Translations under genes and position numbers: made by a program
DNA from: Heterostelium multicystogenum
Taxonomy: Eukaryota; Evosea; Eumycetozoa; Acytosteliales; Acytosteliaceae
Length of the DNA: 64,000 nt
Direction: 5' to 3'
Assembly: GCA_003667245.1 (NCBI GenBank)
Contig: RCNN01000015.1
Location: forward strand, 62,001-126,000
Shown here: piece after piece, positions 46,908-61,300 of the stretch
Layout: every line of letters begins with the position of its first letter
Numbering within the stretch: the first letter of the stretch is position 1
Notes under the pieces: model-generated
Told to the model about the DNA's origin: nothing
The model's input: only the letters and a program-made list of their open reading frames with translations
The model's database searches: none

Positions 46908-49900
46908 ATGATATCTCCTCAACTGCCAATTATATCGACAAACAATACATTTTACAATCAACAACAACAACAACAACAACACTCGACAGACAATAACAAA
47001 CAATACACTATGACAACTAATCAACAAGTTGTTGTAGATACTCCCAACCCAGGCGGAAGACCCATTCACGATATAGCACAGGAGTTCTCTTATCGACTTA
47101 AGGATCTTACATATAATGATGCCATCATCATCAACAAGCTCATGCACTTTGCACAGGACAATATCGTCGCCGCCAAAGAGATTTCTTTCCCTCATTGAAG
47201 ATAGAATCAGAAAGGTATGTTACTCCACACACAAACTCACCATCAACTACATCACCTCATTTAAACACAAAAGAGATAATAAATTATTCTTTAAATTATT
47301 TTTTTTTTTTTGATATTTTTTTGATGAATTTCTTCAAAGAGATCTTGATATTATCTGTCTCTCTATCTATCTCTCACAACACCAGATATCACTCATACAA
47401 ATTCGCTTGAAGTTTATTCTTAATTGATTTCTAACCATTTATTCTTTCATTTTAATCTACCTTGTTCTCTCGATGTTTCTGATTGTGATATTATCCACGT
47501 GAATCTAAAAGAGTGTAAACCCAAAACAAAGACTTGCTGTAATGTACCTTATGGATTCTATCATTAAGAATGTCGGTAAAATCTATAAACAACTGTTTGC
47601 TCGTGATGTTGTAAACATTTACTGTGAAAGCTTCGAAGCAGTTGACGACACCATTAAAATGTCTTTGCTAAATCTCTATAATACCTGGACCGGACACTTT
47701 GATCCATTGTTGCTTGAAAAGATATACAAGCGCTGTGGAGCCGAAGAAATGGAGAGAATAGCCATTCTCAAGAAACAGCAAGTCAAGCCAGGCCAAAAGA
47801 GTGGTAGTCAAAGGCCACCAAGTTCATCATCATCAAAAATATCTTCCTCTCAACAAAAACCTCCATCACAACAACCATCTCATCCACAACAAACGGCCAC
47901 AACCACCTCAACAGCCACCACAACAGCCACCACAACAACAACAACAACAACAACAACTACAACCAGCACAACAACCAGCACAACAACAACAACCACCATC
48001 CACCTCACAGAATAAACTAAACGTAGGAACAAATTATTATAATCAATGGCCAGGAATACTTACCCAAAATAACTATCCATATAATAACATGCAACAGGTA
48101 CAAGATCCCAGGGTCAATAAAGGAAGTGCTCCTAATTACTTGAATGGTCAGTTTAATAATCAATCAACACAAAACTACATGATGCAAAATAATATGATGA
48201 ACACCAACAATAATATGAATATGATGAACAACAATAACATGATGATGAACAATAATATGATGATGACTAACAACATGAACAAGATGAATATGAACAATAT
48301 GAATATGATAAATAACAACATGAACATGATGAACAACAACATGAATATGAATAATAATATGAATATGATGAATAATCAACAGCAGTTTAATTACAACAAC
48401 AACATGGGAATGAATAACTATAGTTATAACATGTTCCCTGCTGGTGTGAATAATAATCCAAATTACAATAACTTTAATAATATGCTCCAAAGTTTCAATC
48501 TAAACACAAATAATACACCATCAACACAAAACAATGTAAATCAACAATGGAATAATCAACCACAAAACAACATTAGCAACGGAACCTATTCTTATTTCAA
48601 CAGTATGAATTCATCAAATTTGTTTTTGAATGGTTTTGGTGATATTCCTTCAACCAATAGTAATATCAACAACAATATACAAACAAACACTCAAGAGGAG
48701 CATTCGCAAATACAACAAGATCAATCACAATTATTCAAATTAATTGAACAGTCCGGCAATTTACTTGCCTCGGATCCAGACAACGAGCCATTGAAATTAT
48801 TAGTAGATGAAATGAAGAATACATTGTATCGTGGTACCTACAACCAAGCAAACTATGTTTTCCTCAAACAAAAGTTTGCCACTATCACTGGTATTCAGGC
48901 TTCCAACAGTCCACTTCAGATTCCTAACGCAAACACTCCCACACCAACCGATGAAGCTAAAACGAATGAAAATACCACAAGGTAATTATCAAAATATATT
49001 GATTACTAACAAATTCATTAGACAAATATAGCTAACCACTTGTTATTTCTTTTTGTATTTATTTATTAATTCACTATGAATATTTAATTCAATGTTTCAT
49101 TAACTTTATAATAAATCTAAATATTAATGAACCACCTTCTTTTCCACAAATCGGTGATCGCTACTCTTGATGATATTGTTGTCTCTTATGGCAAAATTAC
49201 AATTTACATCAACTTGTTCACCAATCGACCATACAATTCCCAACGACAACCATTACTATCCAAACATAGTGAGCCTTTCAATCCAGCATTGGATTTGTAT
49301 GATGCACTCCCCCTCCAATGTAAGACCTGTGCTTTGAGATTTAACGATGATGAGTTATTCAAACTTCACATGGACTGGCACTGGAAGATGAACAAGAAGG
49401 AAAAGAAGAAGAAAAAGCAAGCCATGTCCAGAACTTGGTTCATTAGCGAAGACGAATGGATTTCATTTGAATGCGGAGTTTCAGAGATACACCACGAACA
49501 ACCAGGTAAGTTATACATACTAATATTTTTATTAAACTTCATTTTTCAAAATCAATTGCCATATTATTTATCTATTTATGTAATAACGAGAGGACGATGG
49601 AGATGGAAATAGGGTGGAGGGATGTAAGTGTAGAAAAAAGAAAACAAGAAAAACAAAAAGAAAAATTACAAAATATATAAAGAGTTATATATCTCTTAAA
49701 TCTATCCATTATTATTATTATAATATTGCTATTCTGATTTTCAAGTTGAAGTTTAATTATTTTATTTTTCCAGCTATTAATATTTATTTTTTTCTTTTAA
49801 TTCTTAATGAAATCTATCATGTTCAGCTTTACCTTTCTTAAATGCAAAGAACAAGAAAGAGGATGAACAAAAACCACTTCCAAACATGGTTGCCGACGAT

Positions 49901-50284
49901 GAGCAACCCAATTGTCCGATCTGCAGAGAAAAGTTTGATAAGTTTTGGGATGAGTCAAACGAAGAGTGGATGTATCGTGCCGTTGAAATGAATGAAAAGC
50001 TTAATAAAATCGTTCATGTTAAATGCAATGGTTCTCCTAAACTAGATGAATCACTCGGTATTAATAAAACACCTTCGCCACCAGTTACGCTCTCCTTATC
50101 ATCAGCATCCAACTTCGAATCAACTGCCAACACAACCACCTCCGATGACACCTTGACAAATAGCAGCGAAACAATCAGACTACAGGAAAAGAAAAGAGAG
50201 CTTGAAGTCATGGAACAATCTGAGTTGATAGAATCAAACTCCGATGCACCCGAGAGAGAAACAAAGAAATTAAAGAATGAATGA
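46908..50284 (+). CDS. PCF11-like mRNA cleavage/termination factor
   Basis: Exon 1 (46908-47214) starts MISPQLPIISTNNTFYNQ, then the CTD-interaction domain: FSYRLKDLTYNDAIIINKLM and SLIEDRIRK. The second exon (47512-48981) reads NPKQRLAVMYLMDSIIKNVG and FEAVDDTIKMSLLNLYNTWT. Next come poly-Gln/Pro and an extraordinary Met/Asn tract (about 48170-48400), then LFKLIEQSGNLLASDPDNEP. Late exons carry two zinc-binding blocks: LQCKTCALRFNDDELFKLHM with SRTWFISEDEWISFE, and CPICREKFDKFWDESNEEWM. Both are PCF11 features for binding other cleavage factors. Introns: 47215-47511, 48982 to about 49269, 49506-49826. Frame changes lie near 47190 and 47892. The extent of the third exon (from about 49127 or 49270) is uncertain. 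Confidence 0.85.
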
Positions 50285-50627
50285 ATGAGGAAATATAAAC
50301 ATCCAACAAAAAGATAACATCAACAAAAACAATATCAGTCCAATGTCCAATCATTTCGAACGTTATTAATATAATGCATGAATGGCTACCCATAATAGAT
50401 AATAAATACAATTCATTCATCTAAATATTACAATCAATTGTAAAACAATTAATATGTTCAGTTTAAAACATCATGATCATTATGAAGATCAATTTAAATA
50501 AAATATATTTATAAATAAATCACGTAAATGTTTTTCAAAATATGTATTTAGAGTGTTTTTCGGTTTTAGTTTAATTCGGTTTTATTGAAGGGTCATCACA
50601 TCTGTGATTTGACCTAATAATAATAAT
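50285..50627. other. Spacer
   Basis: A/T-rich 343-base gap between two plus-strand genes. No feature recognised. Confidence 0.5.
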
Positions 50628-52901
50628 ATGTCAGAAGAAATAAAGATGGAAGAGAGCAAACAGGAAGCTGTTGGTGAAGCTTCAACAACAACCTCAACTA
50701 CTACATCTATACCTACACCACCACAGCGTAATCCAATCAATAGCCGTACTGAAAAGTCAGTTGGAATCGAGTGTTTCTTAGGTACATGTGCACCATGGAC
50801 TGGTATATTAAAACAGCGCTATGATGATTTCATTGTCAATGAAATAGATACAGATGGAAAAGTTATTACTTTGAACTCAATTACAGATGTTGAAGCTGTA
50901 GGTATTAGCATGATGTAGGATGATGAGCAGAGCTTTGGTGGAATACTTATTTTGTTTGCGATCATATGTAGCCAAAAGAACCAGAAGTAGTCAAACCAGC
51001 CGAAACAGCTGAACCAGCCGAGCCAAAGCCTTTAGAAATCACAGAAAAAATGACTAAAGATTTGGAGGATATTGTTGGAAATGAACAAGCAACCAAATTC
51101 ATTGAGTTTGTCAACTCACTACAGACCAATCCCAAGGCAAAGCCATTCCTATTCCCATTTGATACAGGATAAGGAAAAGAGAACCTCTCTACATCACCTT
51201 ATTAAGTACAGTTTCAAGATGATTTCAGAAACCGAGAATTCCTGTGTCAAAGTACTTAATACTTCGTATGTAATACTTATACGAAGCATCGGTGTGGTTA
51301 CTAACTGATAGTACATTATAGGCGTGATAGACGTACAGGACTCAAGAGAGAGATGGCCAGAAGGCAGACCAAAGTATTTGCAATTTGTTTTTGTTCAAGG
51401 AGAACAAAGAATCGATGGATGCATTCAATATTATTCGAAACAACTGAAGGTGAACCAAAGAAATCTTCTCGATGGCTGGTACGAAAGATAAGAGAGGTGT
51501 CACTACACAGTCAGTCACCGCTTTCAAGTTGGATCATCGTCGTTTATTTGCTGTAAATAGCAGACTCTATGGAATGAAGGTTGGTGGTGACTTCAAGTAT
51601 GTTGACAGACAACTTCAACTCGGTGATCTAAGTGGTAATAGATTCACTGTGGTGATTCGTGATATCTCTGCTGATGATCAGTTGGTCGATGCATCTGTTG
51701 AGCAGTTCAAGAAGACAGGATTCATTAACTACTATGGATTGCAACGTTTTGGAACCGGTTCCAATTAGTACACATCAAATTGGAAAGTCATCATTAGAGG
51801 AGAGTGGGAAGAAGTCATCAAGTTGATGTTGTACCCACGTGAAGGTGAGAAAGAAGAGCTCACTGCCGCCAGACAGAGATACAAGGAAAATGGTAATGTG
51901 AAAGAGCTGATGAGAGCACTTCCAAAATATATGACTTCAGAGTTAGCCATTTGCAAAGGTCTATTAAGAGATCAAGAGGTTTTATGAATGCATTCGACAA
52001 TCTACAAGAACACTCAGAATGTTAACCCACACAGCTACCAAAGTTATGTTTGGAACAGAATGACTAGCGAGAGAATCAAGTTATATGGTCATGAGTTCCC
52101 AGTTGTAGGTGATCTTGTAGCGGTCGACATTGATACAAAGAAAGAAAGTAAAGATGTGGATATGGAAAACAATAGCAATGAAGACGATTTAGATGATCAA
52201 CTACAGGATGAAGAGGTAGCAGAGGAGGATAATGAATCACAGCAAAATTCTTCATGTAACTGAAGAAGACGTCAAAGCAGGTCGTTACAATATTTCACAA
52301 GTGGTTCTGCCAATGTTTGGAAAACAATATACTCTATCCAAACAACAAAATAGGTGAGCTCTACAAAGAGGTTATCGCTGCTGATAACATTTCCGAAAAG
52401 AATTTCACAGGTAAATCTAGAATTTACAACCTCAAAGGTTCCTACAGAAAGATCATTTCATTCGCTACCGACATTCAACATAAAACATTCAGATATGACG
52501 ACTACACCAAGGCATTAACCATCAATGATTTAGAAAGATTAAATGGTAAAGAAGAACCACAAGATCAACCAAGTAAGTAATTAATAAATTTATAGTACTA
52601 TACTTACAGAATACCTGACTAATCAATTTATAAAGATGGCAAGTTTAGAGCACTTAGAATATCCTTTAATTTACCCACTTCATCTTATGCTACCATGGCC
52701 TACAGAGAGTTATTAAAGCAATCAACTGAAGTGGTACCACAGGTAGCATTAGGTGAGAATTCCAAACAAGCTTTGAACAATAACAATGGTACAACTGAAG
52801 ATGAAAGCTCATCAAATGATAAAAAGAGAAAGATTGATGAGGTAATCACAAATGAAGAGAAAGTAGAAGAGAATAAACTAAAAGTCGAGAAAACTGTATA
52901 A
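50628..52901 (+). CDS. PUS7-like (TruD family) pseudouridine synthase
   Basis: Converts uridine to pseudouridine in tRNA, snRNA or mRNA. Starts MSEEIKMEESKQEAVGEAST, then VGIECFLGTCAPWTGILKQR and YDDFIVNEIDTDGKV, the family's N-terminal signature. An intron (about 50898-50971) precedes PKEPEVVKPAETAEPAEPKP. The catalytic block is MAGTKDKRGVTTQSVTAFKL (catalytic Asp in T-K-D-K), followed by FKYVDRQLQLGDLSGNRFTV, FINYYGLQRFG, NPHSYQSYVWNRMTSERI and DGKFRALRISFNLPTSSYAT. An acidic insert (EDDLDDQLQDEEVAEED, near 52180) sits in the second half. An intron near 52573-52634 precedes the last block. Frame changes occur near 51168, 51300-51350, 51470, 51767, 51988, 52262 and 52320. The C-terminus is Lys/Glu-rich. 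Confidence 0.88.
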
Positions 52902-52956
52902 TAAAACTAATTATATGGTTGTTAAGATAGCATAATAGTGATGGATATGGATTGAT

Positions 52957-54904
52957 TTATAAATATTTATTAATAGTATTACTTTTGTCTCTTGGGAGAT
53001 ATATATTATATTGTTTGGTGAATTGGATTGAGGTGTACCATTTGGAGATGTTTGTTGGTTGATTGGGACAGATGATGGAGAAAATATTTTGGGGTGGAGA
53101 GTTTGAAAGGTATGGAACTTGTTGAGTTTGGATACTAAGTGAGGGTGGTGATGGTATTGACATTACAGTGTTCATGTTCTGGCGGAACTGACTATTCTTT
53201 GTTGCTTCGGCAATAGCACTCATTATCATCGGATTTTGGAGATTCATCATACCTGGTGGTAAGATTCCTGGGGGTAAAGGAGCTGAAAGTCCAGGTGGCA
53301 TCTCAATGTTTTGATGGACTACCATTAGGTGATCCGTTTGGTCCCTTTGGGAAGGTGAAGGAAACTGCTTGAGTGATAAAGTTCCTCAGGTACATTAGTT
53401 GTTCACGAATCAATTTGTTTTCAGAATTTAGTAGTTCAGTTTCTTGCTCTAAATTCACTGTTGTTGGTCGTTAAGTCATGAACTTTTTTCTCTAGGTCTT
53501 GAATATAGGCCTTTTGTCTTTGTCGGAATAGTTGTGCAGCCTCTCTATTTTTAACCAATCTATAAAATAAAAAGATATTAATATTTTATAGGATTAATAG
53601 AATATTAACTTTTATTTTAAATTAATATTTACCTTCTTTGTCTTTTCATATGTTTTTCTTCTTCTGGGTTTACACTTCCATCAGGAGTTGGAATTAACAT
53701 TGTACCATTCTCACTTTTCACTGGAGTAGAAGTAATGAATTTTCTCTTTTTTAATCTTTTGGTCATCTTCTTTTCTTTAGTAGTAGTTTTATTTGTTACA
53801 CTAAAAATTCAATAAAAATTAGTATATTTTACAACTAATATTCAAGACATTAAATCATACTTTTTGTTTAGATTTGAATTGTTGTTGTTATTATTTTGTT
53901 AAAATTATTGGCATTTCAAAAACAGAGTCAGGAACAAAACTAAAGATTATTAGTGTAAATTAATAAATATTCGTATTTATAATAACAATCATTTAATTTT
54001 TACTTACTAATGTTGTTTCATAGGCTCATTAATAAAAATCTACTTTTTTAATCACATTATTTTGTTGGGTCATTGAAGAATCAGGAACTATTCCATTTGA
54101 GAAAAGAATCTTCAATTTTAACTCCATTGTAAACTAATGAATAATTGTTAGTATGTTTTTATAAATCTATGAAAATATTTTGTATTTACCATTTAAATGT
54201 AGTTGATTTGGACTACAATTGAAAATCTGGGATAATATTCATGGAATCCTTTTCAGGTGTCAAAAAAAGATTGTATATTTGATCATCAAAAGTTTCCATT
54301 GTGATTTGGTTGCATTTGTTGATGTTGAGGATATTGTTGAGACATCATGGTTTGATGGTGTGGAGGTAAAGGTGTTGAGATTTGAACCACATGATTATCT
54401 TTGAGTTGATGCTGTTGATGATTCATTTGAGGTGGTTGATGTACTTGTTGAGAGTAACCATTTGAATTATTTCCATTGAATCCATTTGGTTGTGGGGCCT
54501 TTTTGTTATTGAGGTTATAAGAACCATTAATTCCAGATGGATTTTGAATATTTGCACCGTTAGCATGAGTTTGCACTTGACTATTGTTGTTTATTGGGGG
54601 AGTATTGTTTGGAGTTGAATTTATATTTCCAAATTTATTTGGGCTATCTGGTACGAGACCAGAAGTGAAATCCAAACCCAATTCATGATTTGGAAATAAA
54701 CTATAAAATGGAGTCACCTTCAATTAGACTCATTAGGGTAGTGATGGGTAGTGTAGAGAGAATCTAGGAATAAGATGTACTGTTGGCTATCTATAAATTT
54801 TAATACCTAATAATATGTTTATCGGAGAGTTGGAATTAGAATATGACAAATCAACTAAAATTGAATGGGTTGGTTTATAGATGTTTGGTAGTTGAGTGGC
54901 ACTT
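52957..54904 (-). CDS. bZIP transcription factor
   Basis: Multi-exon minus-strand gene. The basic region is split by an intron (about 53632-53561): EEEKHMKRQRR joins LVKNREAAQLFRQRQKAYIQ, where N-R-E-A-A-Q-L-F-R fits the N-x7-R DNA-contact rule. The leucine zipper follows (DLEKKVHDLT, then LEQETELLNSENKLIREQLM and YLRNFITQAV after a frame change near 53455). A KKMTKRLKKRKFITS stretch upstream is a likely nuclear signal. The N-terminal exons are Asn/Gln/His-rich (54723-54286) and include YNLFLTPEKDSMNIIPDF. The Pro-rich C-terminus (EMPPGLSAPLPPGILPPGMM) follows a frame change near 53314. The first clear coding exon begins near 54904 after CTAG, and a spliced leader exon may end at 55244. DNA target and developmental role unknown. 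Confidence 0.78.
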
Positions 54905-57900
54905 CTAGAATAAATATATTATAAATTAAATAATAATGAAATATAATTCAAAAAACAAATAATAATAACAAATAACTTTAAAAATACATTAAATTGAAAA
55001 TATAATCCCAAAGATTTAATAAATAATTATTGTAATAATATGTTACAGTATTATGAAATAATTATTAAAGTATTGATCTATATTATTATTGGCTAGAATT
55101 ATTAATATAATAATTTATATGAAAAACAACAATAATTTTTGGTTATCTTTATGAAATAAATACAGTGAACCAAATTTTTAAACCATGTGATTTTATGTAA
55201 ATATTCATTTTAAATAAAGTATATATATAAACAGCACAATTACCTTTAGTTTTGGTTGAAAACAATAGCAGATATCAGTTGATGAATTTAGGTTGATAAG
55301 AGCAATGTTGTTTGTTGATATTGTTGTTGTTGTGTTTTCTTTAAGATTTAAGGGAAACTATAATAGTGTTATTACTATTATTAAGGATATCTATAGAATT
55401 GGAATTAAAGGTTTAGTTAGATGTAATAATGGACATAACAAATAGAAAGAACGAAAGTATTGGCGAGAACAATTGGATATGAGGTGGCGATGTCAAATAA
55501 TCGATTTTTAAAAGTCAGGAAGAATTTTACTTTAAAATTCATAGGTTATGTTGGGTGGAATATGTTTCGGGGCATTGGATTGGGTTAACTAAATTAAGAT
55601 TTGTGGTAGTTCTAGTGGATGGTGTCCTCGATAATATTTACATGTGTGTTTCAGTGTTACCTTCAAAAAGGAGGTACAGTAACGAGTGAATGGTTACCAG
55701 TTGAAACAAATTCCCAACTGTTGTTGTGTTTGGTAGTCTTAGTGGTAATGGAAGTGTATTGTGAGATATTGTAGACATATGTTGTCTAACTTTGTGTCCC
55801 TACCATCAGGAAGCAACATAACCCACACAAGTGTGGATTTGAACACATAAATCTACCAGCTTGGTTGTTGATACATTTGCACTGTGTAACATAAAGTAAA
55901 AAAACCAAAGGTTTTGAAATAATCCATTGGGAAATGACTATCTCAATATCTATCTAGTAGACATGTTATCATCATACCCAACATGACTCTACCACATCAC
56001 ACACAAATTAAACATTTTTATGATAAATTAAATAATGTTAAAAACTTTTATAATTAAAACAAATTTAAAAAAAGATAATATTACCAATGTTTACATTAGG
56101 AATTGTCTTGAATAAATATTAATTAAACATTAAAATATCACAAAAGATTAGAAAAAACATAGATAGAACGACTGTAAAGATAGTGGTTGTTTTAAGACAA
56201 TTATTAAATATCTGTTTAAAAACAACAAGAAAACAAAAAAATAATAACATTATCACCCAACACACTACCTTAACACTTGGGTTGATACTTTATATATAAT
56301 ATTTAAAGCATATAACTCATATGAAAATATTATAAATAGTTATTTTAGTTAATAATAAACTTTAAAAAAAGTATTGGACATAAATAAATATAACTGTTTA
56401 AGTTTTTGATAATTGATGGTTGTTGGAATAAAATAATTAATAAATTGTTTACAGATCGAAGAGTTCCAGAGATAAAACTAGATAGAGAGATTTACATTGA
56501 TTATCATCAACTTTGTTGTTGTTAATTCAAGTTGAATGTGAGAGAGCACATCAATGACAAATACATAATGTTTATCTTGAATATTCAACTTGTTTGTTAA
56601 ACAATTTGATGTGATTATAGTGAATACAAAGTTATAAGAATTTTAAAGTTGATTGGTTGTTAGATTGAATAAAATACTAACTACATAATTAGACAACACC
56701 ATATTTAAAAATGTATATTTAAATAATTATCTATAACTAAGGAATACATAATAATAATAATATATATTCAACATTTCAATTTAATTTTACAATAAAACTA
56801 TTACTACTAAAGTAGATATAATTTTATTATTATAAAAACATAGAATTAATTTGTAAAGTTTATATTTAGTTTTCTTGTTTGTTTTAATGTGTAAAATATA
56901 AATATAAAAAATATATTTACATAAATAAATAGTTATTATTAATATCCTTACCAAAAAAAGAATAGAACTAATATTTTATATTTATAAAGAAGACTAATTT
57001 TACAATGTTTATATTTATATAACTATTCAATACTAATATGAATTTACCTTTCTCTATTCTTTAATTGTGGTTTCACTAATTTGTACTTATCCCTCCCAAT
57101 ATTCTATTATGATATATAAAAAGTAATTCCAAAAGTTTTATATAAACTAAACTTGGAAAACTATAGTTATATAAATAATTAAAAATACAAAAAAAATTAA
57201 ACAAGAAAAAAGTGTAGAAACAACTTGAAAACCAACGGACAAAATATGAATATGAAGATAGTTTGATTTCCATGTTCATATTGTGGTTGATTCCTTCATT
57301 AATTCATTTTCTGAATGTTTATCAATGGAAATTATATTGAGTTGGGTGATAGTTGTAAAGCTATTTTTAAACTTTTAAACAAACATATTTTAAAAGAGGA
57401 GGGTGTTTTTAAGTGTTGTGTGTTGTGTTTAAACACTTCTGTGGTTGTCTTTAAATTAATATCAAGAAAGTAAATATCAGAATAATTTAATGTGAGATTG
57501 TCATTGGTTTTCTCTATTCATTTTTGTATTCATTTGAATCAAACATTGTTTTAAAATTATGATTCGATTTAAAGTATTTTCAAGTCATTGTGTGTGTTAT
57601 AAGATTCAATATGTTGATGCTGTGGTTATCTCTGTTCTCATGGATGAGTGAAACTATAATATGTATTGAGAAAGAGGTGTTGTTTTTCAAAAATGGTATT
57701 CAAAACAAAGAGTGTGTTGATGTGAAACAACTATCAATCCAACAACACAACACACTAAAAGTGGTTTTACACATTTCGATAGAACTTGAGAACTGCACCA
57801 CATATCACATATCATATTATTTTTAGTGGTTTTGAATTTCTATTTGATATCAGATGAATGAAAATTGAATTCATTTTGCAAACACCTCTAATTGTCTGAC

Positions 57901-58396
57901 TTCCATTTATTATTTATAGGTGTATTAAATGTTACAAGAAATATTAATATTTATTTTTTAAAATATTAGAATTCTTGTTCTGTTAATTTATTTTCAAAAT
58001 AATTATTTGAGACTCTTATATTGATTGATTCCACAAACATTTTAATTTCAAATAATATTTACCTTTTTTGTAACTGATTATTACTTTCTAAAAAAAGAAT
58101 ATGTAACATCATTTTTAGATTCCATGATCCATTCGATAGTTTATCAAATCAAAATTACTATCAACTAAATAATTCTTTGAAATAACTGCCAAATACTACC
58201 CCTTCAATATTGTTTTCTTTCTCTTTCGAGGTTACTAACTCATATAACAGCATTTATTCATAATTTCTAATCATTTAATCCATCAACCTGGTTGAAATAT
58301 TCTTTTTTTCGACAACTCCACTCCATCTTCAAAATATTACAAATGTTTGATTTGGTCGGTTGAAATAGACAAATACACAATAAATGAATTTTATTA
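54905..58396. other. 3.5-kb non-coding region, with a candidate 5' exon of the bZIP gene
   Basis: No protein-coding exon is convincing. On the minus strand a donor AAAG|GTAATTG ends a less A/T-rich stretch at 55244, which would make a leader exon and a 339-base intron (55243-54905) for the bZIP gene. The stretch 55430-55900 is less A/T-rich than the rest and may be an untranslated exon or regulatory DNA; it carries CAGTTG...CAACTG as a small inverted repeat near 55700. 56000-58390 is A/T-rich and lies upstream of the bZIP gene and downstream of the APC1 gene. Confidence 0.45.
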
Positions 58397-61300
58397 TTAT
58401 TTAGTTTTACTAAATATAATGTTGGACTCTTGGTTAAAGATTGGTTGGTTGATAATTTCTCTAAGGGATACTTGTAGTTTGGTTGAAATTCTAATTAAAT
58501 CAGACGAGTCTATCAGCCTGGAGTAGGTATTGGTGTCGACACCGAGCAAATCTAATTTATGATAGTACAATAAGAGCATTTGAATTTGATGTTTGATAGA
58601 CGCTAATTGACTGGGGTCATGAATCTCCAGGGCTCCAGTCGATAGCTTTCTTAGAAGTTGGAGTGCTGGCAGTATCTCGGGCTTGTCGTGTGTCAAGCAT
58701 TGATACAGAATCTGTGTGTTCATCGATGCGTCTTCCTCTTGTGAATGTTTGGTGCTTGTGCAGAAATACTTGGCAAATGCTAATATCTCTTGGTCCGCAG
58801 AGAACGCTTTGAGCAGATCTTCTTTATTCTTGGCTCCACTGTACTTTGGGAAGCTTCTGGCCAAACTCTTGAATCCATCAGGATCTTCGTTGTATGGCAA
58901 GTGACCAATCTTGCGCTTCACATACATTGTTGGACAGCTTTCAAATTGGTTGCTTGTTGTTGGATTGCTGAATTTCAAACTCCAATATCTTGGACTATTG
59001 AGCCGAATCGATTTGATATACTTGGACTCAGGAAGTATACATGGTGTCATTTTAGTTAATACCTCGCCTTCCTTTGTTGTTATTTCGATTGGCACTTTAC
59101 AAGGTTGTTTAGTATCGATGTCCCTTGTAATAAGACATCGAGGCTCGACAGCAAGGTAGTACAGATGTCGAAGTACCTGGAGATGATAGTAGTTGTCTGT
59201 ACTAGTTGCTGGGAATTTGGGGTACAATGAAATTAAGAGGGAAGCAATTGCTTTGTTGCTTGTTGAAAGCGTGTACTGTCCGCCACCCAAAAACAAGAAT
59301 CCAATGGCCATACTTATTGCCATATGATTGCCATAGGTGATATCTTTAGAAAGTCTGGATCTGATGGTTCTAAATAATCGAAGCACTTTGACATCTCCAG
59401 TTCCGGCCATGACCAGCGAAACTGAGAGGGTAGCGACACCCAAACAAGTCTCTACTGTAGTTTTCAATGATCGTTCAACTCGCTTTTGCTTTGCAAGATG
59501 CAATTGATACTTGAGTAGCTTTTGGGTCCATGCCATCAGGATGTCTGCAGTTTTCACGCAGAGTGATCCAGCAAACTTCAATCCAATTGACATACACAAG
59601 CCAGCGATAATATTCAAATATGCCAGCAGTAATAGATCGCTTTGGTCTTCATGACTAAGAGGAGTCACACTAAATACTCTATCTCCACCAATGTAAGTGA
59701 CAGTGCTTCTGATATTATTTGGAATCTGAGAATAGATCCACTCGTCAGTCGGCTAATGATGGACTCAAGGTTAGCGAATACAAAATGAATAGATGAAGCT
59801 TGTTGTAATATTACATACCTTGATGGAATCCCACATAATCAATGATTTACCAATGGTTCTCAGAAGCAAAAGATCGGATCGAACGAAATTGAATGAGTAG
59901 TTTGATTCTGGGAATTGAGAAGTACGATGCAACCTTTTGGTTATTTGATTTCAAATAGATCATTGTGAGTGCCATATGGCACCTGGCTCTGTTATGTCGA
60001 TGTTAGGTCTGGTTCCCTCATATATCAAGTTTGACTTTATGTCGTTATGTGGTCCACTGCTATCCGATTGCACTGTTGATGATGAACTACCATTACCAAT
60101 GAATGACTTTAGCTTATTCTCTACGTTCAAGTCTTCGAGAATTCCATCTTTTCCACCACGTCCTAAATTTATCAATCCCAGTGCCATTCCAGCAGTCAGA
60201 GTATAGCTGTCGCGATCCAGTGGTTTGTCATTGAGTGGCTTTCTTCCAATCTCATTCAGCAATACTTCTGTCATTCTTCGATTACCACTACCTTGATAAA
60301 GCAAACCAATTCCAAGCACAGACGCAATCTGGACATAGGATGGCACATCTAAATCAATTGATGATGGAGGATGCAACGAGGAGATGTGAATACTAAGGAT
60401 CTTGGCAACAGACATGTCCATGGTACCACATTTTGATGCAGCTATACCAATCAACAAACCAACACTTGTAATCTGATGCTTGAGTGAGAGATACTCGAAA
60501 ACTCGGACAAACGCCAGTGACGATAGTTTCCCTTGTAGACCAAGAGCCATCAAAAGACCCGAGTAAAATGGTGTAAACTCATTGGGTCGATTGTAAACAA
60601 TCCAAGTATTGGTAATTTCAGCATGTTCTGCTGTCAGACTGAAGCCAGCAGCTGCACCCGCATGGAAGTCAGGCCAATTGAGAAGATCAGGTGTGGCTGC
60701 TACCGTTTCGCTCAGTGAAATGTTCGTCTTGGTCGAGAGCACCACTCCTCCAAGTACGAGTGGTGTTACCGAGATAGGCTCAGTTGCAACGGCACGCATG
60801 GAGCCCAGGTTCAGCATTCCAAGACCAATGGGAAGTGACATTGTACGCTGTGCGGCTAGCCACAATTTAGATTGTAGTTGCTCAAGATAGTCGTGATCGC
60901 TGACACCTTGCTCTTGTTGGTGAGTGAGCTGTGTGCGAGATGTGAAAGAAAGCATATGCTTCACTTCCTCAAGACGAAGATCGCTATCAAAGTTAAGAGC
61001 AGTGATGGTGCTACGATCAAAGGGTGCCAGTCTATCAGGGAAAAACAGTGAATCAAAAGGAAGCTCATCGGATGGAACTGAGGATATCGATGACTTCTGA
61101 TGCCAACTGAGGTCGTTTCTTCCAATTAAATCATATTGCTTTTCGCTCCAATTAAATGGTGGATTCTGTCGACAGAATCGAATTGCCTCTCTCATTTGAA
61201 CTGACAAACCCAGTGACAGTCCATTCAAATCTTCGACGGTTGCTTCGATGTCTGTCAACTCCAAAATCAACTTCTCACAATTGGCTTTAAACTGTGCTTT

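Noticed and set aside
48164..48490. His/Ile-rich minus-strand frame
   Set aside because: Shadow of the Met/Asn tract of PCF11.
55790..55890. tRNA-like GTTCAAATCC on the minus strand
   Set aside because: The flanking bases do not form a five-pair T arm, and no acceptor or anticodon arm could be placed.
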